From the NCBI RefSeq assembly GCF_015752285.1, contig NZ_JADOUY010000003.1, positions 310,001 to 374,000 on the forward strand: 64,000 nt of DNA, given 5' to 3'. The notes beneath the pieces were generated by a model. That model was given only the letters and a program-made list of their open reading frames with translations. It was not told the DNA's origin and made no database searches. The position numbers were made by a program, and so were the translations under genes. The stretch comes from Mycetocola_A sp015752285 (GTDB lineage Bacteria; Actinomycetota; Actinomycetes; Actinomycetales; Microbacteriaceae). This document shows, piece after piece, positions 17,593-26,431 of the stretch (positions are counted from its first letter, which is position 1; each line of letters opens with the position of its first letter).

Positions 17593-18132
17593 TCAGTCGC
17601 CGAAGAGTTCGCTGTACTTCTCGTGCAGGTCGTCCCAGCCATGCAGCTTCGCGGCCTCACCCACCATTCTCTGGACATCCGTCCCACCGGCGACGCCGTC
17701 GAGGACAGCGAGGCAGAGGTGCCAGCCGGCCGCATAGCTCGCGGCGTTGGCTCGGTCGTCGAAGGTGTGGCTCAGCCTCACGACGGTGCTCGACGCCGTC
17801 GGTGCCAGTTCGATGTCGAGAGGGTCTCCTCCCCAGATGAGCGACAGCATCCGCTGGGGCGAAACGGTGACGATGGTGCCGATCGAGTCTTCTGTGCTCT
17901 CGTCTTCTGCATGCGCGACTCCCGCTTCGGGGAGGGAGACGAAGCCGGTCTCGGTGAGATCCCTGTCGGGATCGAACGGCGCCCACCGACTGACCAGACT
18001 CTGCTCGGTGAGCGCAGCCCAGACGTCGTGGGGGGAATGCGGCAACGTGCGTTCGACGGCGAGGAGCCAGCGTTGCCCGAGATCCGTCAGTGTTGCCTCG
18101 ATCGGATGCGGCGGAAGCTGCGACGTCGACAT
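17593..18132 (-). CDS. SRPBCC/AHSA1-like domain protein
   Basis: A 179-residue protein of the START-like SRPBCC superfamily (activator of Hsp90 ATPase homologue group). It shows the pattern VERTLPHSPHDVWAALTEQSLVSRWAPF near residue 27, then a beta-rich core, and a C-terminal helix beginning WHLCLAVLDG. Such proteins bind hydrophobic ligands or act as partners of regulators; no specific role is visible. ATG 18132 is preceded by a strong GGGAGGG. It is 12 bp upstream of threonine aldolase on the same strand, so probably one transcript, although no functional link is obvious. Confidence 0.8.
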   Translation of the reverse strand: MSTSQLPPHPIEATLTDLGQRWLLAVERTLPHSPHDVWAALTEQSLVSRWAPFDPDRDLTETGFVSLPEAGVAHAEDESTEDSIGTIVTVSPQRMLSLIWGGDPLDIELAPTASSTVVRLSHTFDDRANAASYAAGWHLCLAVLDGVAGGTDVQRMVGEAAKLHGWDDLHEKYSELFGD

Positions 18133-18216
18133 GGAACCCTCCCTGGTGTTGGTCCAGTCTGGTGGGCGCGGCCACGCACGTCCAGCGTTCGTCGATCCGG
18201 CGAACGCCGGCGAGGG

Positions 18217-18564
18217 TCAGACGACGAGCAGGTCCAGCAGAAGTGGCGTGACGGCCGCCCAGGCGGTCCCGAAGATCAGAGCGGCGAGGATGCCGGCGAC
18301 CGACATCCGTTTGCTGGTCGGTTCGAGCCCGACGCCGAGCAGGCCGAACAGGATGCCGGCGATCGGCACGATCACCGTGAACCCGACCAGCATCGACGAC
18401 AGCCCAAGCACGAGAGCGGTGACGCTCAGGCGCTTGGGCTGTGGTTCGATGTGGACAGGTTCCGGAATCCGCACGGGGTTGATCATCGCGTGGTAGCGGA
18501 GCGGGTTGAGGGTCTGTTGCCGTTCGCGTCGGGTGACGGGGTGAGGCGTGAGTGAAGACGTCAT
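18217..18564 (-). CDS. small two-helix membrane protein (DUF4190-like)
   Basis: A 115-residue protein. Its first 40 residues are polar and rich in Pro and His. Two hydrophobic helices follow, about 46-75 (ALVLGLSSMLVGFTVIVPIAGILFGL is their core) and 88-112, joined by a short loop with EPTSKRMS. This layout resembles the DUF4190 membrane family, which has no established function. ATG 18564 has GAAGGGA at good spacing. It lies between the SRPBCC gene and the ABC permease gene on the same strand, with gaps of 84 and 96 bp, so it may be its own unit. Confidence 0.65.
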   Translation of the reverse strand: MTSSLTPHPVTRRERQQTLNPLRYHAMINPVRIPEPVHIEPQPKRLSVTALVLGLSSMLVGFTVIVPIAGILFGLLGVGLEPTSKRMSVAGILAALIFGTAWAAVTPLLLDLLVV

Positions 18565-18660
18565 TACGGTCCCTTCGGGTGGACACCGAGTAGAACCGCA
18601 GACTATTCCTGAGCAATCCTCATGTCACTAGGGTTTCCCGAAATGGCCCCCGAAGACGTG

Positions 18661-19767
18661 TCAGCCGCGAAGTGCTTCGCCGAGCTTCACCCGCGCACCC
18701 ATCCGGAGGAGCGAGTTCTGGTAGATCCGCGAACCGAGCCAGATCGTCACCAGGGTGGTGACGGTGAGCAGCGCGAGCGACAGCAGCGGCTCCCACCACT
18801 CGGCGCTGCCGAGGAACAGCCGAACGGGCATCGCCACCGGCGCTGAGAACGGGACGTACGACATGATCGCCAGGACCGTCGGATTGTCGTTGAAGAAGAT
18901 GACGAGGAAGTACGGGAGCATGACAAGCATCGTCACCGGGGTGGTGGTCGAGCCGATGTCTTCCTGACGCGACACCATCGAGGCGGTCGCCGCGAACAGG
19001 GCCGCAAGAAGGATGAACCCGATCGCGAAGAACAGCGCGAACCAGACGATCGGCATGCCGAGCCCTGACAACAAATCGGTCTGGCCGGTGATCGTGAGGC
19101 CGATGATCGAGAGTGCTGAGATCACCGCGATCTGACCGAAGGCCAGGATCGAGTTGCCGACGACCTTGCCCGCGAGGAGCGCGTGCACCGGGATCGCCGA
19201 CATGAGGATCTCGACCACACGGGTCTGCTTCTCCTCGACGACGTTCTGCGCGATCGTCGAACCGAACGTCATCGCAGACATGAAGAAGACGAGGCCGAAA
19301 CCGAGAGCGACGAGGTAGGCGATGAGCGGGTTGGTGGCGCTGTCATCGAGCAGTTGCACCGGAGGGGCCATGCTCAGCATGCCCACCAGAGACGACGGTA
19401 CTTCGGTGTCTGCGATGATCGCGATTCCCAGGGGAGTCGAGCCATCCGGAACGATGGCCGCGTCGACGGTGCCATTCTCGACGAGTGCGGTGGCCGCCTC
19501 GACGCTGTCGGAGTCGGTGACCTCGAGACCGTCGACACCGGCAATCGACTGGGCAGCCACACCGACGACCGCGACCGGCGTCTTGTCGGTGTTCTGCGCG
19601 GCGAACCCGCCGATCACGATCGACGCGAGCACGAGCGCGAGCAGGATGCCCGTCGAGATGAGGAACGCTTTGCTGCGCAGCCGCATCGTCAGTTCACGTT
19701 CGGCGACGAGCCAGGTGCTCTGGGCGAGGCTGGGCGCAGCCGGGCGGGTGCGGGCCGTCGTGGTCAT
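18661..19767 (-). CDS. ABC-2 type exporter permease (NatB-like)
   Basis: A 368-residue membrane subunit. It has one N-terminal helix near residue 35, a long external domain to about 170 (including IAGVDGLEVTDSDSVEAATALVENG), and then five or six C-terminal helices. This matches the NatB/YhaP branch of ABC-2 permeases. The motif EEKQTRVVEILMSAIPVHALLAGK near 195 is the coupling region seen in this branch. Its start overlaps the stop of the ATPase gene by ATGA, so the two are translated together. It probably exports Na+ or a small molecule; substrate not defined. Confidence 0.88.
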   Translation of the reverse strand: MTTTARTRPAAPSLAQSTWLVAERELTMRLRSKAFLISTGILLALVLASIVIGGFAAQNTDKTPVAVVGVAAQSIAGVDGLEVTDSDSVEAATALVENGTVDAAIVPDGSTPLGIAIIADTEVPSSLVGMLSMAPPVQLLDDSATNPLIAYLVALGFGLVFFMSAMTFGSTIAQNVVEEKQTRVVEILMSAIPVHALLAGKVVGNSILAFGQIAVISALSIIGLTITGQTDLLSGLGMPIVWFALFFAIGFILLAALFAATASMVSRQEDIGSTTTPVTMLVMLPYFLVIFFNDNPTVLAIMSYVPFSAPVAMPVRLFLGSAEWWEPLLSLALLTVTTLVTIWLGSRIYQNSLLRMGARVKLGEALRG

Positions 19768-20648
19768 CGGATGACCTCCTTGAAGATCTGGGCGAGAGAA
19801 GGATGCTGGGGAGCGAACGTGGCGACGTCGCCACGGCCGATGGCGTTCCGGAGGACCGCCTGCGCGGTCTGCTCGGTGTCGACGTCGAAGAGGGCGTATC
19901 CGCCGTCGAACTCGATGACGCTCACGCCAGGGACGGAGCGCAGCCAGCCGGCATCCCCGCTGGAGATCAGTTCGTAACGCAGGGTGGAGTGGCTGGCCCT
20001 GATCGACTCGCGTGACCCGTTGGCGCGGACGGTGCCGTCGGCGATGATGACCAGGTCGTCGCAGAGACGTTCGACGATGTCGAGCTGGTGCGAAGAGAAC
20101 AGCACGGGAGCGCCGGCAACGGCTCGGTCCTTGAGCACACCGACCACGACATCGACGGCCATGGGGTCGAGCCCGGAGAAGGGTTCGTCGAGGATGAGGA
20201 CCTCGGGATCGTGCACGAGTGCTGCAGCGATCTGGGCGCGTTGCTGGTTGCCGAGAGACAGGCTCTCGACGGGGGAGTTGGCGCGTTCGCCGAGGCCCAG
20301 CTGCTCGAGGAGGTTCGTGGCGTTCCTCTTGGCGGCCGCTGATGTGAAGCCGTGCAGCCTCGCGAGGTAGACGAGCTGCTCCTCGACCTTCATCTTCGGG
20401 TACAGGCCGCGCTCCTCGGGCATGTACCCGAACAGCCGCCGGTCGGCGGGTGTGAGCTTGCTCCCTCCGAGCGTGACCGTTCCGCTGTCCGACGACAGCA
20501 CACCCAGGATGATGCGCATCGTCGTGGTCTTACCCGCCCCGTTGCCGCCGACGAAGCCGGTCATCCGCTCGGGGAGGACGTTGAAGCTGACATCGGTGAG
20601 CACCTGCTTGGTGCCGTACTTCTTGTTGACGTCTCGAATCTCGAGCAT
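19764..20648 (-). CDS. ABC exporter ATP-binding protein (NatA-like)
   Basis: A 294-residue ABC ATPase partnered with the downstream permease. Walker A GGNGAGKTT is near residue 38, the signature here LSLGNQQRAQIAAAL near 140, and Walker B ILDEPFSGLDP near 165. The C-terminal 80 residues form the extra domain common in ABC-2 ATPases. The LSLGNQQR version of the signature is typical of the NatA/YhaQ group. ATG 20648 begins immediately before the first strand MLEIRDVNKKYG; 37 upstream codons of the open frame are excluded. It is divergent from the MFS gene with a 97-bp gap. Confidence 0.9.
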   Translation of the reverse strand: MLEIRDVNKKYGTKQVLTDVSFNVLPERMTGFVGGNGAGKTTTMRIILGVLSSDSGTVTLGGSKLTPADRRLFGYMPEERGLYPKMKVEEQLVYLARLHGFTSAAAKRNATNLLEQLGLGERANSPVESLSLGNQQRAQIAAALVHDPEVLILDEPFSGLDPMAVDVVVGVLKDRAVAGAPVLFSSHQLDIVERLCDDLVIIADGTVRANGSRESIRASHSTLRYELISSGDAGWLRSVPGVSVIEFDGGYALFDVDTEQTAQAVLRNAIGRGDVATFAPQHPSLAQIFKEVIR

Positions 20649-20745
20649 GGGATCTCCTCTGTACCAGTGTCTCCACCGTACGTCTGCGACGCGCACAGCG
20701 GCATCCGCCTGCCGACGGGTCTTTGCGCTCCGCCGCGAGGGGGAC

Positions 20746-21981
20746 ATGAGGCCAGCCACGCGGCTGGCCTACGCTGGGCTGGTGCCCCGAGTCCCGCTGT
20801 TCCGTCGCCTCCCGGCCGACCGGCCTCGGTTGTCGCGTGATGTGAAAGTGCTCGGAGTCGTCGCGTTCTTCGTGATGGTCGGTTTCGGTGTCGTCGTGCC
20901 GGTTCTGCCGGTCTACGTCAGCAGTTTCGGCGTCGGTTACCTCGAGGTCGGTGCCGTCGTCTCGGCGTTCGCGCTGATGCGGTTCGCGGCCAGCCCATTC
21001 TGCGGGCGCCTCATCGATCTGTTCGGAGAGCGGATGCTGCTCGCGATCGGCATCGGGATCGTCGCCGTGTCGAGCGGACTGGTCGGCCTTGCCCACAGCT
21101 ATGTTGAGGTCCTCCTGTTGCGCGGCGCCGGCGGAATCGGTTCGGCCATGTTCACCGTGTCGGCGATGACGCTGCTGCTCCGCTCCACCTCACCGGGCAT
21201 GCGCGGTCGCTCGGTCGGCTTCTACCAGGGCGGATTCCTCATCGGCGGGATGGCCGGTCCTGCGATCGGAGGGGTGCTCGCCACGATCTCGCTGACCGCC
21301 CCCTTCTTTTTCTACGCGGGCACGCTCGCAATCGCCGGACTGGTCGGCATCCTTCTGCTGCGTCCGAAGACGGCAGCAGCCGAGGACGCCGGAGCGGCAC
21401 CGGCGGTGCCGCTCCGAACGGTGTTGCGGGACCCGCGGTTCCGTGCGGCCTGCCTCGCGAACTTCGCGAACGGGTGGACGTCGCTGGGCGTGCGAAGCGC
21501 CCTCGTGCCGGTGCTCGTCGTCGAAGTGCTGTCTGGAACGCCCGCATGGACCGGGGTTGCGTTCGCGATAGCCGCGGTCGTGCAGACGGTCGCGCTCGGG
21601 CCGGCGGGGCGGTTCGTCGATACCGTCGGGAGACGCCCCGCGATCCTCGCGGCGTACGCCGTGGCATCCGTCACCGTGGTCGGCGTCTCGATCGCGCCGA
21701 ACTTCGCGGTGCTCACTGCGCTGCTCTGCGTCTACGGGATCGCCGCCGCGTTCATGGGTACAGCGCCTGCGGCCGCGGTCGGTGATGCCACGGCAGGTGC
21801 CCGTGGTGGACGACCGGTGGCCTTCTTCTCGATGGCGAGCGACCTGGGCGCGATCCTCGGCCCGCTCGTCGCCGGCTGGCTGGTGGATGTGGCGTCATTC
21901 CCCGCCGCGTTCGGCGTCGCCGCCGTGTTCCTGCTCATCGCGGCGCTGTCCGCGCTGAGGATGCCGCGCGAACGGGTGTGA
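20746..21981 (+). CDS. MFS transporter
   Basis: A 411-residue 12-helix major-facilitator carrier. The first helix has GFGVVVPVLPVYVSSFGVG near residue 45. The loop 2-3 motif FCGRLIDLFGERMLLAIG near 85 fits motif A of drug/sugar efflux members, and GIGSAMFTVSAMTLLL and GRSVGFYQGGFLIGGMAGPAIGG follow. A proton-coupled efflux role is most likely; substrate unknown. ATG 20746 follows GAGGGGG; a GTG at 20782 is the alternative. The frame remains open upstream into the antisense of the ATPase gene, which is rejected. Confidence 0.88.
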   Translation: MRPATRLAYAGLVPRVPLFRRLPADRPRLSRDVKVLGVVAFFVMVGFGVVVPVLPVYVSSFGVGYLEVGAVVSAFALMRFAASPFCGRLIDLFGERMLLAIGIGIVAVSSGLVGLAHSYVEVLLLRGAGGIGSAMFTVSAMTLLLRSTSPGMRGRSVGFYQGGFLIGGMAGPAIGGVLATISLTAPFFFYAGTLAIAGLVGILLLRPKTAAAEDAGAAPAVPLRTVLRDPRFRAACLANFANGWTSLGVRSALVPVLVVEVLSGTPAWTGVAFAIAAVVQTVALGPAGRFVDTVGRRPAILAAYAVASVTVVGVSIAPNFAVLTALLCVYGIAAAFMGTAPAAAVGDATAGARGGRPVAFFSMASDLGAILGPLVAGWLVDVASFPAAFGVAAVFLLIAALSALRMPRERV

Positions 21982-22035
21982 CGGCTGCGCGTAGTTCGCC
22001 CGCGAGCCACGAGCCGCGAGCCAGGCGGCACCCGG

Positions 22036-22704
22036 CTACGCCCCTGGCACCGCCACGCGGTTCTCGTATGCCCACACCACGGCCTGGATGCGGTCGCGCA
22101 GGCCGAGCTTCTGCAGCACCTTCGACACGTGTGACTTCACCGTCGCTTCGCCCACGAAGAGGCTGGTGGCGATCTCAGCGTTCGACATTCCCTGAGCCAC
22201 GAGTTGCAGCACTTCGGCCTCACGGTCGGTCAGGGTGTCGAGAGCGTCCGGGGCGGGCTCTGCCTGGCCGGCCGGCTGCGACCCGAACCGCTCGATCACC
22301 CGACGGGTCACGCCAGGCGACAGCAGTGCGTCTCCGGCCGCGACCACCCGAACCGCATCGATGAGCTGCTCAGGCGTCGAATTCTTGAGCAGAAACCCGC
22401 TCGCTCCTGCCTGCAACGCCTCGAACAGGTAGTCGTCGCGGTCGAAGGTCGTCAGAATGAGCACCGCGGATGCCACCGAGTCGTCAGCGACGATGAGACG
22501 CGTCGCCTCGATACCGTCCATGTCCGGCATCTGCACGTCCATGCAGATGACGTCCGGGTTCAGGGCGATGGCGCGCTCGAGAGCCTGGGCGCCTGTACCG
22601 GCCTCCCCGACGATCTCGATGTCGGGCTGGGAACCGAGGATGATCCGAAACCCGGCTCGCACCATGTCGTGATCATCGGCCAGCAGGACGCGGGTCGCGG
22701 TCAT
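22036..22704 (-). CDS. NarL/LuxR-family response regulator
   Basis: A 222-residue two-component regulator. The receiver domain covers 1-120, with the acidic pair at DD10-11, the phosphorylated Asp56 in DVICMDVQMPDMDG and Lys near 106. The C-terminal LuxR-type helix-turn-helix covers about 155-215 (LTDREAEVLQLVAQGMSNAEIA through GEATVKSHVSKVLQKLG). Its start overlaps the kinase stop by ATGA, so kinase and regulator are made together. Target genes are not apparent. A convergent MFS gene ends 54 bp away. Confidence 0.93.
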   Translation of the reverse strand: MTATRVLLADDHDMVRAGFRIILGSQPDIEIVGEAGTGAQALERAIALNPDVICMDVQMPDMDGIEATRLIVADDSVASAVLILTTFDRDDYLFEALQAGASGFLLKNSTPEQLIDAVRVVAAGDALLSPGVTRRVIERFGSQPAGQAEPAPDALDTLTDREAEVLQLVAQGMSNAEIATSLFVGEATVKSHVSKVLQKLGLRDRIQAVVWAYENRVAVPGA

Positions 22705-24098
22705 CGGGTGCTCCTCGGTGTGCTCGCGTCTGAGGGTGGGCGTTCGCTCGACGCGCCGGCGTCCGAAGCGCCGGCGTCCGAAGCGCCGTGAGAGTCGGCA
22801 TCCGCCGCGCTGTCGACCGGGCGACCCAGAGGCACCCGGGCACGCACGAGATATCCGCCGCGAGGTCGCGGGCCGAGCTCGAGCGTGCCGCCGAGGGCGT
22901 CGATCCGTTCGCGCATCCCGATATGGCCGAGACCTCCCGCCCGCGGTTTCGACGGCACAGTGCCCGTGTTCGACACCTCGATCTCGACAGCGCCATCGAG
23001 GTAGCGGAGCCTCACATCGGCGGTCGCAGCAGAACCCGCGTACTTGCGGGCGTTGGTGAGCGCTTCCTGGGCGATCCGGTAGATGCTCAGGCTGACCAGA
23101 CCGGTGACCTCGGTCGGGGTGCCGACGACTTCGAGCGTCGTCGGCAGGCCGGATGCCGTCGAGTCGGCTGCGAGCGTCGCGATCGCACCGAGGCCGAGGG
23201 TGGATGCGCTGAGAGACGCGGCATCCGCCTGGTCGTTCTCACGAAGGGTGTGCAGCAGTTTCTGCAGTTCGTCGATCGCGGTCCTAGCGCCGAGTTCGAC
23301 GTTGGCGAGCGCGTCTCGTGCCGCCCGCGGGTCGGAGTCGAGAACGGTGCGGGCTGCTCCTGCCTGCACACCCATCACCGACACGTGGTGAGCGACGACG
23401 TCGTGGAGTTCACGGGCGATGCGCACCCGTTCGAGGGCGACGGCCTGGCCGGCGGTGCGTTCCCGTTCGCGCTCGAGTTCCTCGGTGCGGTACTCGAGCA
23501 GGGCCTGCTGCCTGGCTGAGGCGTACGAGCGGTCACCGAAGTAGTATGCACCGCCGAAGTAGAGCAGGTTGGTGAGGATCTGGATCATGAGAAAAGCGAC
23601 GAGGGGTGAGAACATGCCCACCCGCGAGAAACCTTCGAGCGCGTCGGGGTCTGTGGTCTGGCGGAACATGGCCAGAACCAGCCAGGCCAGCATGGCCGCG
23701 ATGATCCCGCAGCGCACGAGGAGCGCCGTGCGCCGGTTGTCCACCCACGCACCGACGGCGTAGAGCGCCATGAACAGGGTGATGTTGCAGATCAGCAACT
23801 CGGGCACGCGCAGCTCGCCGCCGCCGATGAACGCGGCAGACACGACGACGGCTGCGATGTTCGGCCAACGGCGTCGCCAGGCCAGCGGGAGGGTGATGAG
23901 GACGGCCCAGATGAGACTCACCCACATCGGTGCAGGATCCTCGTAGACACCGGCGACCTGGTACAGCATGAGGCTGAGCAGGGCGCCGACGAAGAGCACG
24001 GCGGCGAGGATCGCGTCGGTGCGCAGTTCTTTCGCGGTCACCGGTGGCCGGCGCCACGACGGGTCGCCGGGATCGAAAGCAGGCAGAACGGGAGACAT
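22701..24098 (-). CDS. sensor histidine kinase (HisKA_3 type)
   Basis: A 465-residue membrane kinase of the NarX/DesK type. Six hydrophobic segments lie within residues 25-195 with no large external sensor domain. A coiled stretch covers 205-225. The phosphoacceptor His is in RELHDVVAHHVSVMGVQAG near 240, and the ATP-binding domain has YRIAQEALTNARKYA near 345 and GLGHIGMRERIDALGG near 400. The tail after 430 is Ser/Ala/Asp-rich and contains an in-frame 15-bp tandem repeat. GTG 24101 and ATG 24098 are adjacent; ATG is taken because its spacing from GGGA is better. It is coupled to the response regulator. The stimulus is unknown; membrane-embedded sensors often report envelope stress. Confidence 0.92.
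   Translation of the reverse strand: MSPVLPAFDPGDPSWRRPPVTAKELRTDAILAAVLFVGALLSLMLYQVAGVYEDPAPMWVSLIWAVLITLPLAWRRRWPNIAAVVVSAAFIGGGELRVPELLICNITLFMALYAVGAWVDNRRTALLVRCGIIAAMLAWLVLAMFRQTTDPDALEGFSRVGMFSPLVAFLMIQILTNLLYFGGAYYFGDRSYASARQQALLEYRTEELERERERTAGQAVALERVRIARELHDVVAHHVSVMGVQAGAARTVLDSDPRAARDALANVELGARTAIDELQKLLHTLRENDQADAASLSASTLGLGAIATLAADSTASGLPTTLEVVGTPTEVTGLVSLSIYRIAQEALTNARKYAGSAATADVRLRYLDGAVEIEVSNTGTVPSKPRAGGLGHIGMRERIDALGGTLELGPRPRGGYLVRARVPLGRPVDSAADADSHGASDAGASDAGASSERPPSDASTPRSTR
22753..22788. repeat. 15-bp in-frame tandem repeat in kinase tail
   Basis: The unit GCGCCGGCGTCCGAA is present twice (22753-22767 and 22768-22782), plus six bases of a third. It encodes repeated Ser-Asp-Ala-Gly-Ala near the C-terminus of the histidine kinase. 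Copy number could vary without breaking the frame. Confidence 0.8.
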
Positions 24099-24153
24099 CA
24101 CGGTCCCACGCTAGCGAGTGGGGGTGGTGCTGGCATCCGTCGTGCGACGGACT

Positions 24154-24819
24154 TCAGCCATCCGGGCTGAGAAGGACGCGGCTGAGGGGATCGGATGCTC
24201 TCTTCGCGTCCCACAGGCCGACCACCTCTGTGGCGAGTCGCGATTCGAGCCCGTCGAGTGCTGCGACGACAAAGATCGTGGCGGATGCCGCCGGCGCGGT
24301 TTTCGCGAAGCCGCGGGCGATCGCCCGCACCCAGGTCTCGGCGGCTGACTTCACCGTGGCATAGTTCGCGCCGCCCGGTGCCGGGGAATCGACCGAGGTG
24401 CTGGACACGATGGCGAGCCGACCGGCATCCGACGCCGACAGGTCGTCCACGAACACCCGGGTGGTGCTGCGCAGGGTTGTCAGGACCCGGCGTTCCAGGA
24501 AGTCCCAGTCCTCGTCGGTCTGTCCGGCAAGGCCACCGCCACCGCGCCAGCCGCCAACGAGGTGGATGAGCCCGTCTATGCGCTGATGGGCATGTATCTG
24601 CTCTGCGAGTCGTTCGACATCGCCGAGGTCAGCGAGGTCGCAGACGACACCTCTGACGTCCGGCACCGTGTCGGTCAGGGCACTCACGCGGCCGGCGTCC
24701 GAACCGACCGCGATCACGTGCGCGCCCCCTGCCGCGAGTGCACGGCAGACGGCGATGCCGGCAGCGCTGGTCGCACCGGCGACGAGCACGGTGCGACCAG
24801 CGACGCCGTTCTCAGTCAC
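24154..24819 (-). CDS. SDR-family NAD(P)-dependent oxidoreductase
   Basis: A 221-residue classical-fold short-chain dehydrogenase. The cofactor motif is VLVAGATSAAGIAVCRALA near residue 11, the Asp for the adenine ring lies in VVCDLADLGD near 58, and LVGGWRGGGG corresponds to the NNAG strand. Catalytic Ser lies near 145 (IVSSTSVDSP). The Tyr-x3-Lys is seen as YATVKSAAETW near 160. The start is GTG 24819, overlapping the last eight bases of the DUF6421-like gene, so the two are probably translationally coupled. Substrate unknown; it may act on a product of its partner. Confidence 0.85.
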   Translation of the reverse strand: MTENGVAGRTVLVAGATSAAGIAVCRALAAGGAHVIAVGSDAGRVSALTDTVPDVRGVVCDLADLGDVERLAEQIHAHQRIDGLIHLVGGWRGGGGLAGQTDEDWDFLERRVLTTLRSTTRVFVDDLSASDAGRLAIVSSTSVDSPAPGGANYATVKSAAETWVRAIARGFAKTAPAASATIFVVAALDGLESRLATEVVGLWDAKRASDPLSRVLLSPDG

Positions 24820-26227
24820 GACCGGTGACTCCCGCCGTGGATTCGATGACGTCTCGCATCTTCTTCGACAGAGCCTCGTAGAACATCGAGAGCGGGAACT
24901 CGTCGTCCATCACGAGGTCGGTGTACCCTTTCGGGGCTCCGGTGAGCACGTCGTCCGGCAGCCCGCGGGCCCACGCCGACGCCGGGTGCGGTTCCAGCGT
25001 GCTCGAGACGAGGGCGTATGCGGCGAGCCAGTGCGAGACCTTCGGGCGGTCGATGGAACGCCAGTACAGGTCGTCGATCGTCGCACCAAGCGCAACAACC
25101 ACGTCGGACACCTCAGCCCAGTCGATGGTCAGCGCCGTGTCTGTCCAGTGCAGCACATGGTGCTGGTGCAGCCACGCGAACAACAGTTGGCCGCCGAGTC
25201 CGTCGTAGTTGCGCACCCGGCTGCCGGTGAGCGCGAACCGGAAGATACGGTCGAAGATCACCGCGTACTGCACGAGCTTCGCGTGTGCGAGGATCTGCGT
25301 CTCCGCCTCGCTCAGCTCGACCGGGCTCTGGGCAGACAGCGTGCGTTCGAGCGTGACCGATTCCCTGAACGCCGTGAGGTCGCAGCGCAACTCCTCGAGC
25401 GAGTAGAGGAAGAACGGCATCCGCTGTTTGATCATGAACGGGTCGAACGGCAGATCACCGCGCATGTGGGTGCGATCGTGGATGAGATCCCACATGATGA
25501 AGGTCTCTTCGGTGAGCTTCTGATCCTCGAGGAGCGCCTGGGCGTCAGCGGGAAGGTCGAGCTTGGTGATCCCGGCAGCGGCCTTCACCACCCGGCGGAA
25601 CCGCGCAGCCTCGCGGTCCGCGAAGATCGCGCCCCAGGTGAACGTCGGGATCGCGCGCATCGACACCGTCTCCGGGAACAGCACGGCCGAGTTGGTGTCA
25701 TACCCCGGCGTGAAGTCGAGGAACCGGATCGGCACGAACAACGGGTTCGAGTAGTCGCCTGCTTCGAGTTCAGCCACGAAGTCGGGCCAGACGACCTCGA
25801 TGAGCACCGCCTCGACGAGCCGGTCTGCTGACCCGTTCTGCGTGTACATCGGGAACAGCACGAGGTGGGTGCGTCCGTTCGTGCGGTGTTCCTGGGGCTG
25901 GAATGCGACGAGCGAGTCGTAGAAGTCCGGCACGCCGAATCCTTCGGTCACCCAACGATTCAGATCGACGACGACGGCTTCGAGGTAGGCGGCGTCCCAC
26001 GGGAAGAGGGGCGCCAGTTCGCGAACGGATGCCGTGATCGTCGCGACGTGGTCGCGAGCGGTGGCGTGGGCATCCGCATCGGGAATCGAGCCGTCCTTGA
26101 TCTGCAGTGGGCGGATGCCGGTGGCTGCGGCCTTGAGGCCCAGCCAGGCCGGGTGAAGGGGCAGGTCGCGGGTGTCTTCGAGCACCTCGGGCTCGCCAAC
26201 GATGACACGTGTGTGAATTTCAGACAT
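24812..26227 (-). CDS. DUF6421-like protein of unknown function, coupled to an SDR
   Basis: A 471-residue soluble protein that I place, from memory, in the actinobacterial DUF6421 family; no function is known to me. There is no signal peptide or membrane segment. The most telling part is WDLIHDRTHMRGDLPFDPF at 246-264 followed by YSLEELRCDLTAF at 275-287. The His-x3-His pair (250 and 254) and the Glu-Glu-x-Arg-x-Asp motif (278-283) resemble metal-ligand layouts in gluzincin-type hydrolases, although the usual HExxH glutamate is an aspartate. ATG 26227 has GGGAGG upstream. Its stop overlaps the SDR start by eight bases, so both probably serve one pathway. Confidence 0.7.
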   Translation of the reverse strand: MSEIHTRVIVGEPEVLEDTRDLPLHPAWLGLKAAATGIRPLQIKDGSIPDADAHATARDHVATITASVRELAPLFPWDAAYLEAVVVDLNRWVTEGFGVPDFYDSLVAFQPQEHRTNGRTHLVLFPMYTQNGSADRLVEAVLIEVVWPDFVAELEAGDYSNPLFVPIRFLDFTPGYDTNSAVLFPETVSMRAIPTFTWGAIFADREAARFRRVVKAAAGITKLDLPADAQALLEDQKLTEETFIMWDLIHDRTHMRGDLPFDPFMIKQRMPFFLYSLEELRCDLTAFRESVTLERTLSAQSPVELSEAETQILAHAKLVQYAVIFDRIFRFALTGSRVRNYDGLGGQLLFAWLHQHHVLHWTDTALTIDWAEVSDVVVALGATIDDLYWRSIDRPKVSHWLAAYALVSSTLEPHPASAWARGLPDDVLTGAPKGYTDLVMDDEFPLSMFYEALSKKMRDVIESTAGVTGRD

Positions 26228-26358
26228 AACAACCCTCCCGGTGCTGGAATCGAACTGCGGATGAGTCGAGCGTATCCGGGGGCGGTCAGGCGTTTCTTTG
26301 ACTCCTGCGGAGTTTGGCTGCGCAGACGGCGGCGCCCGCGCAGGTTAACTGCGTCTGC

Positions 26359-26421
26359 CGCGAGTTGCTGGGTTTGGAGGGGTGCAGCCGGGCTGTGACC
26401 CTGCAAACCCAGCACCTCGCG
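26359..26421. repeat. stem-loop intergenic repeat, copy B
   Basis: CGCGAGTTGCTGGGTTTG pairs with CAAACCCAGCACCTCGCG with one mismatch across an 18-bp stem, spanning 26359-26421. It begins 10 nt beyond the stop of the leucine dehydrogenase gene (minus strand) and could act as its terminator. It is the longest unbroken stem of the three copies. Confidence 0.88.
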
Positions 26422-26431
26422 GGGGTGAGGC

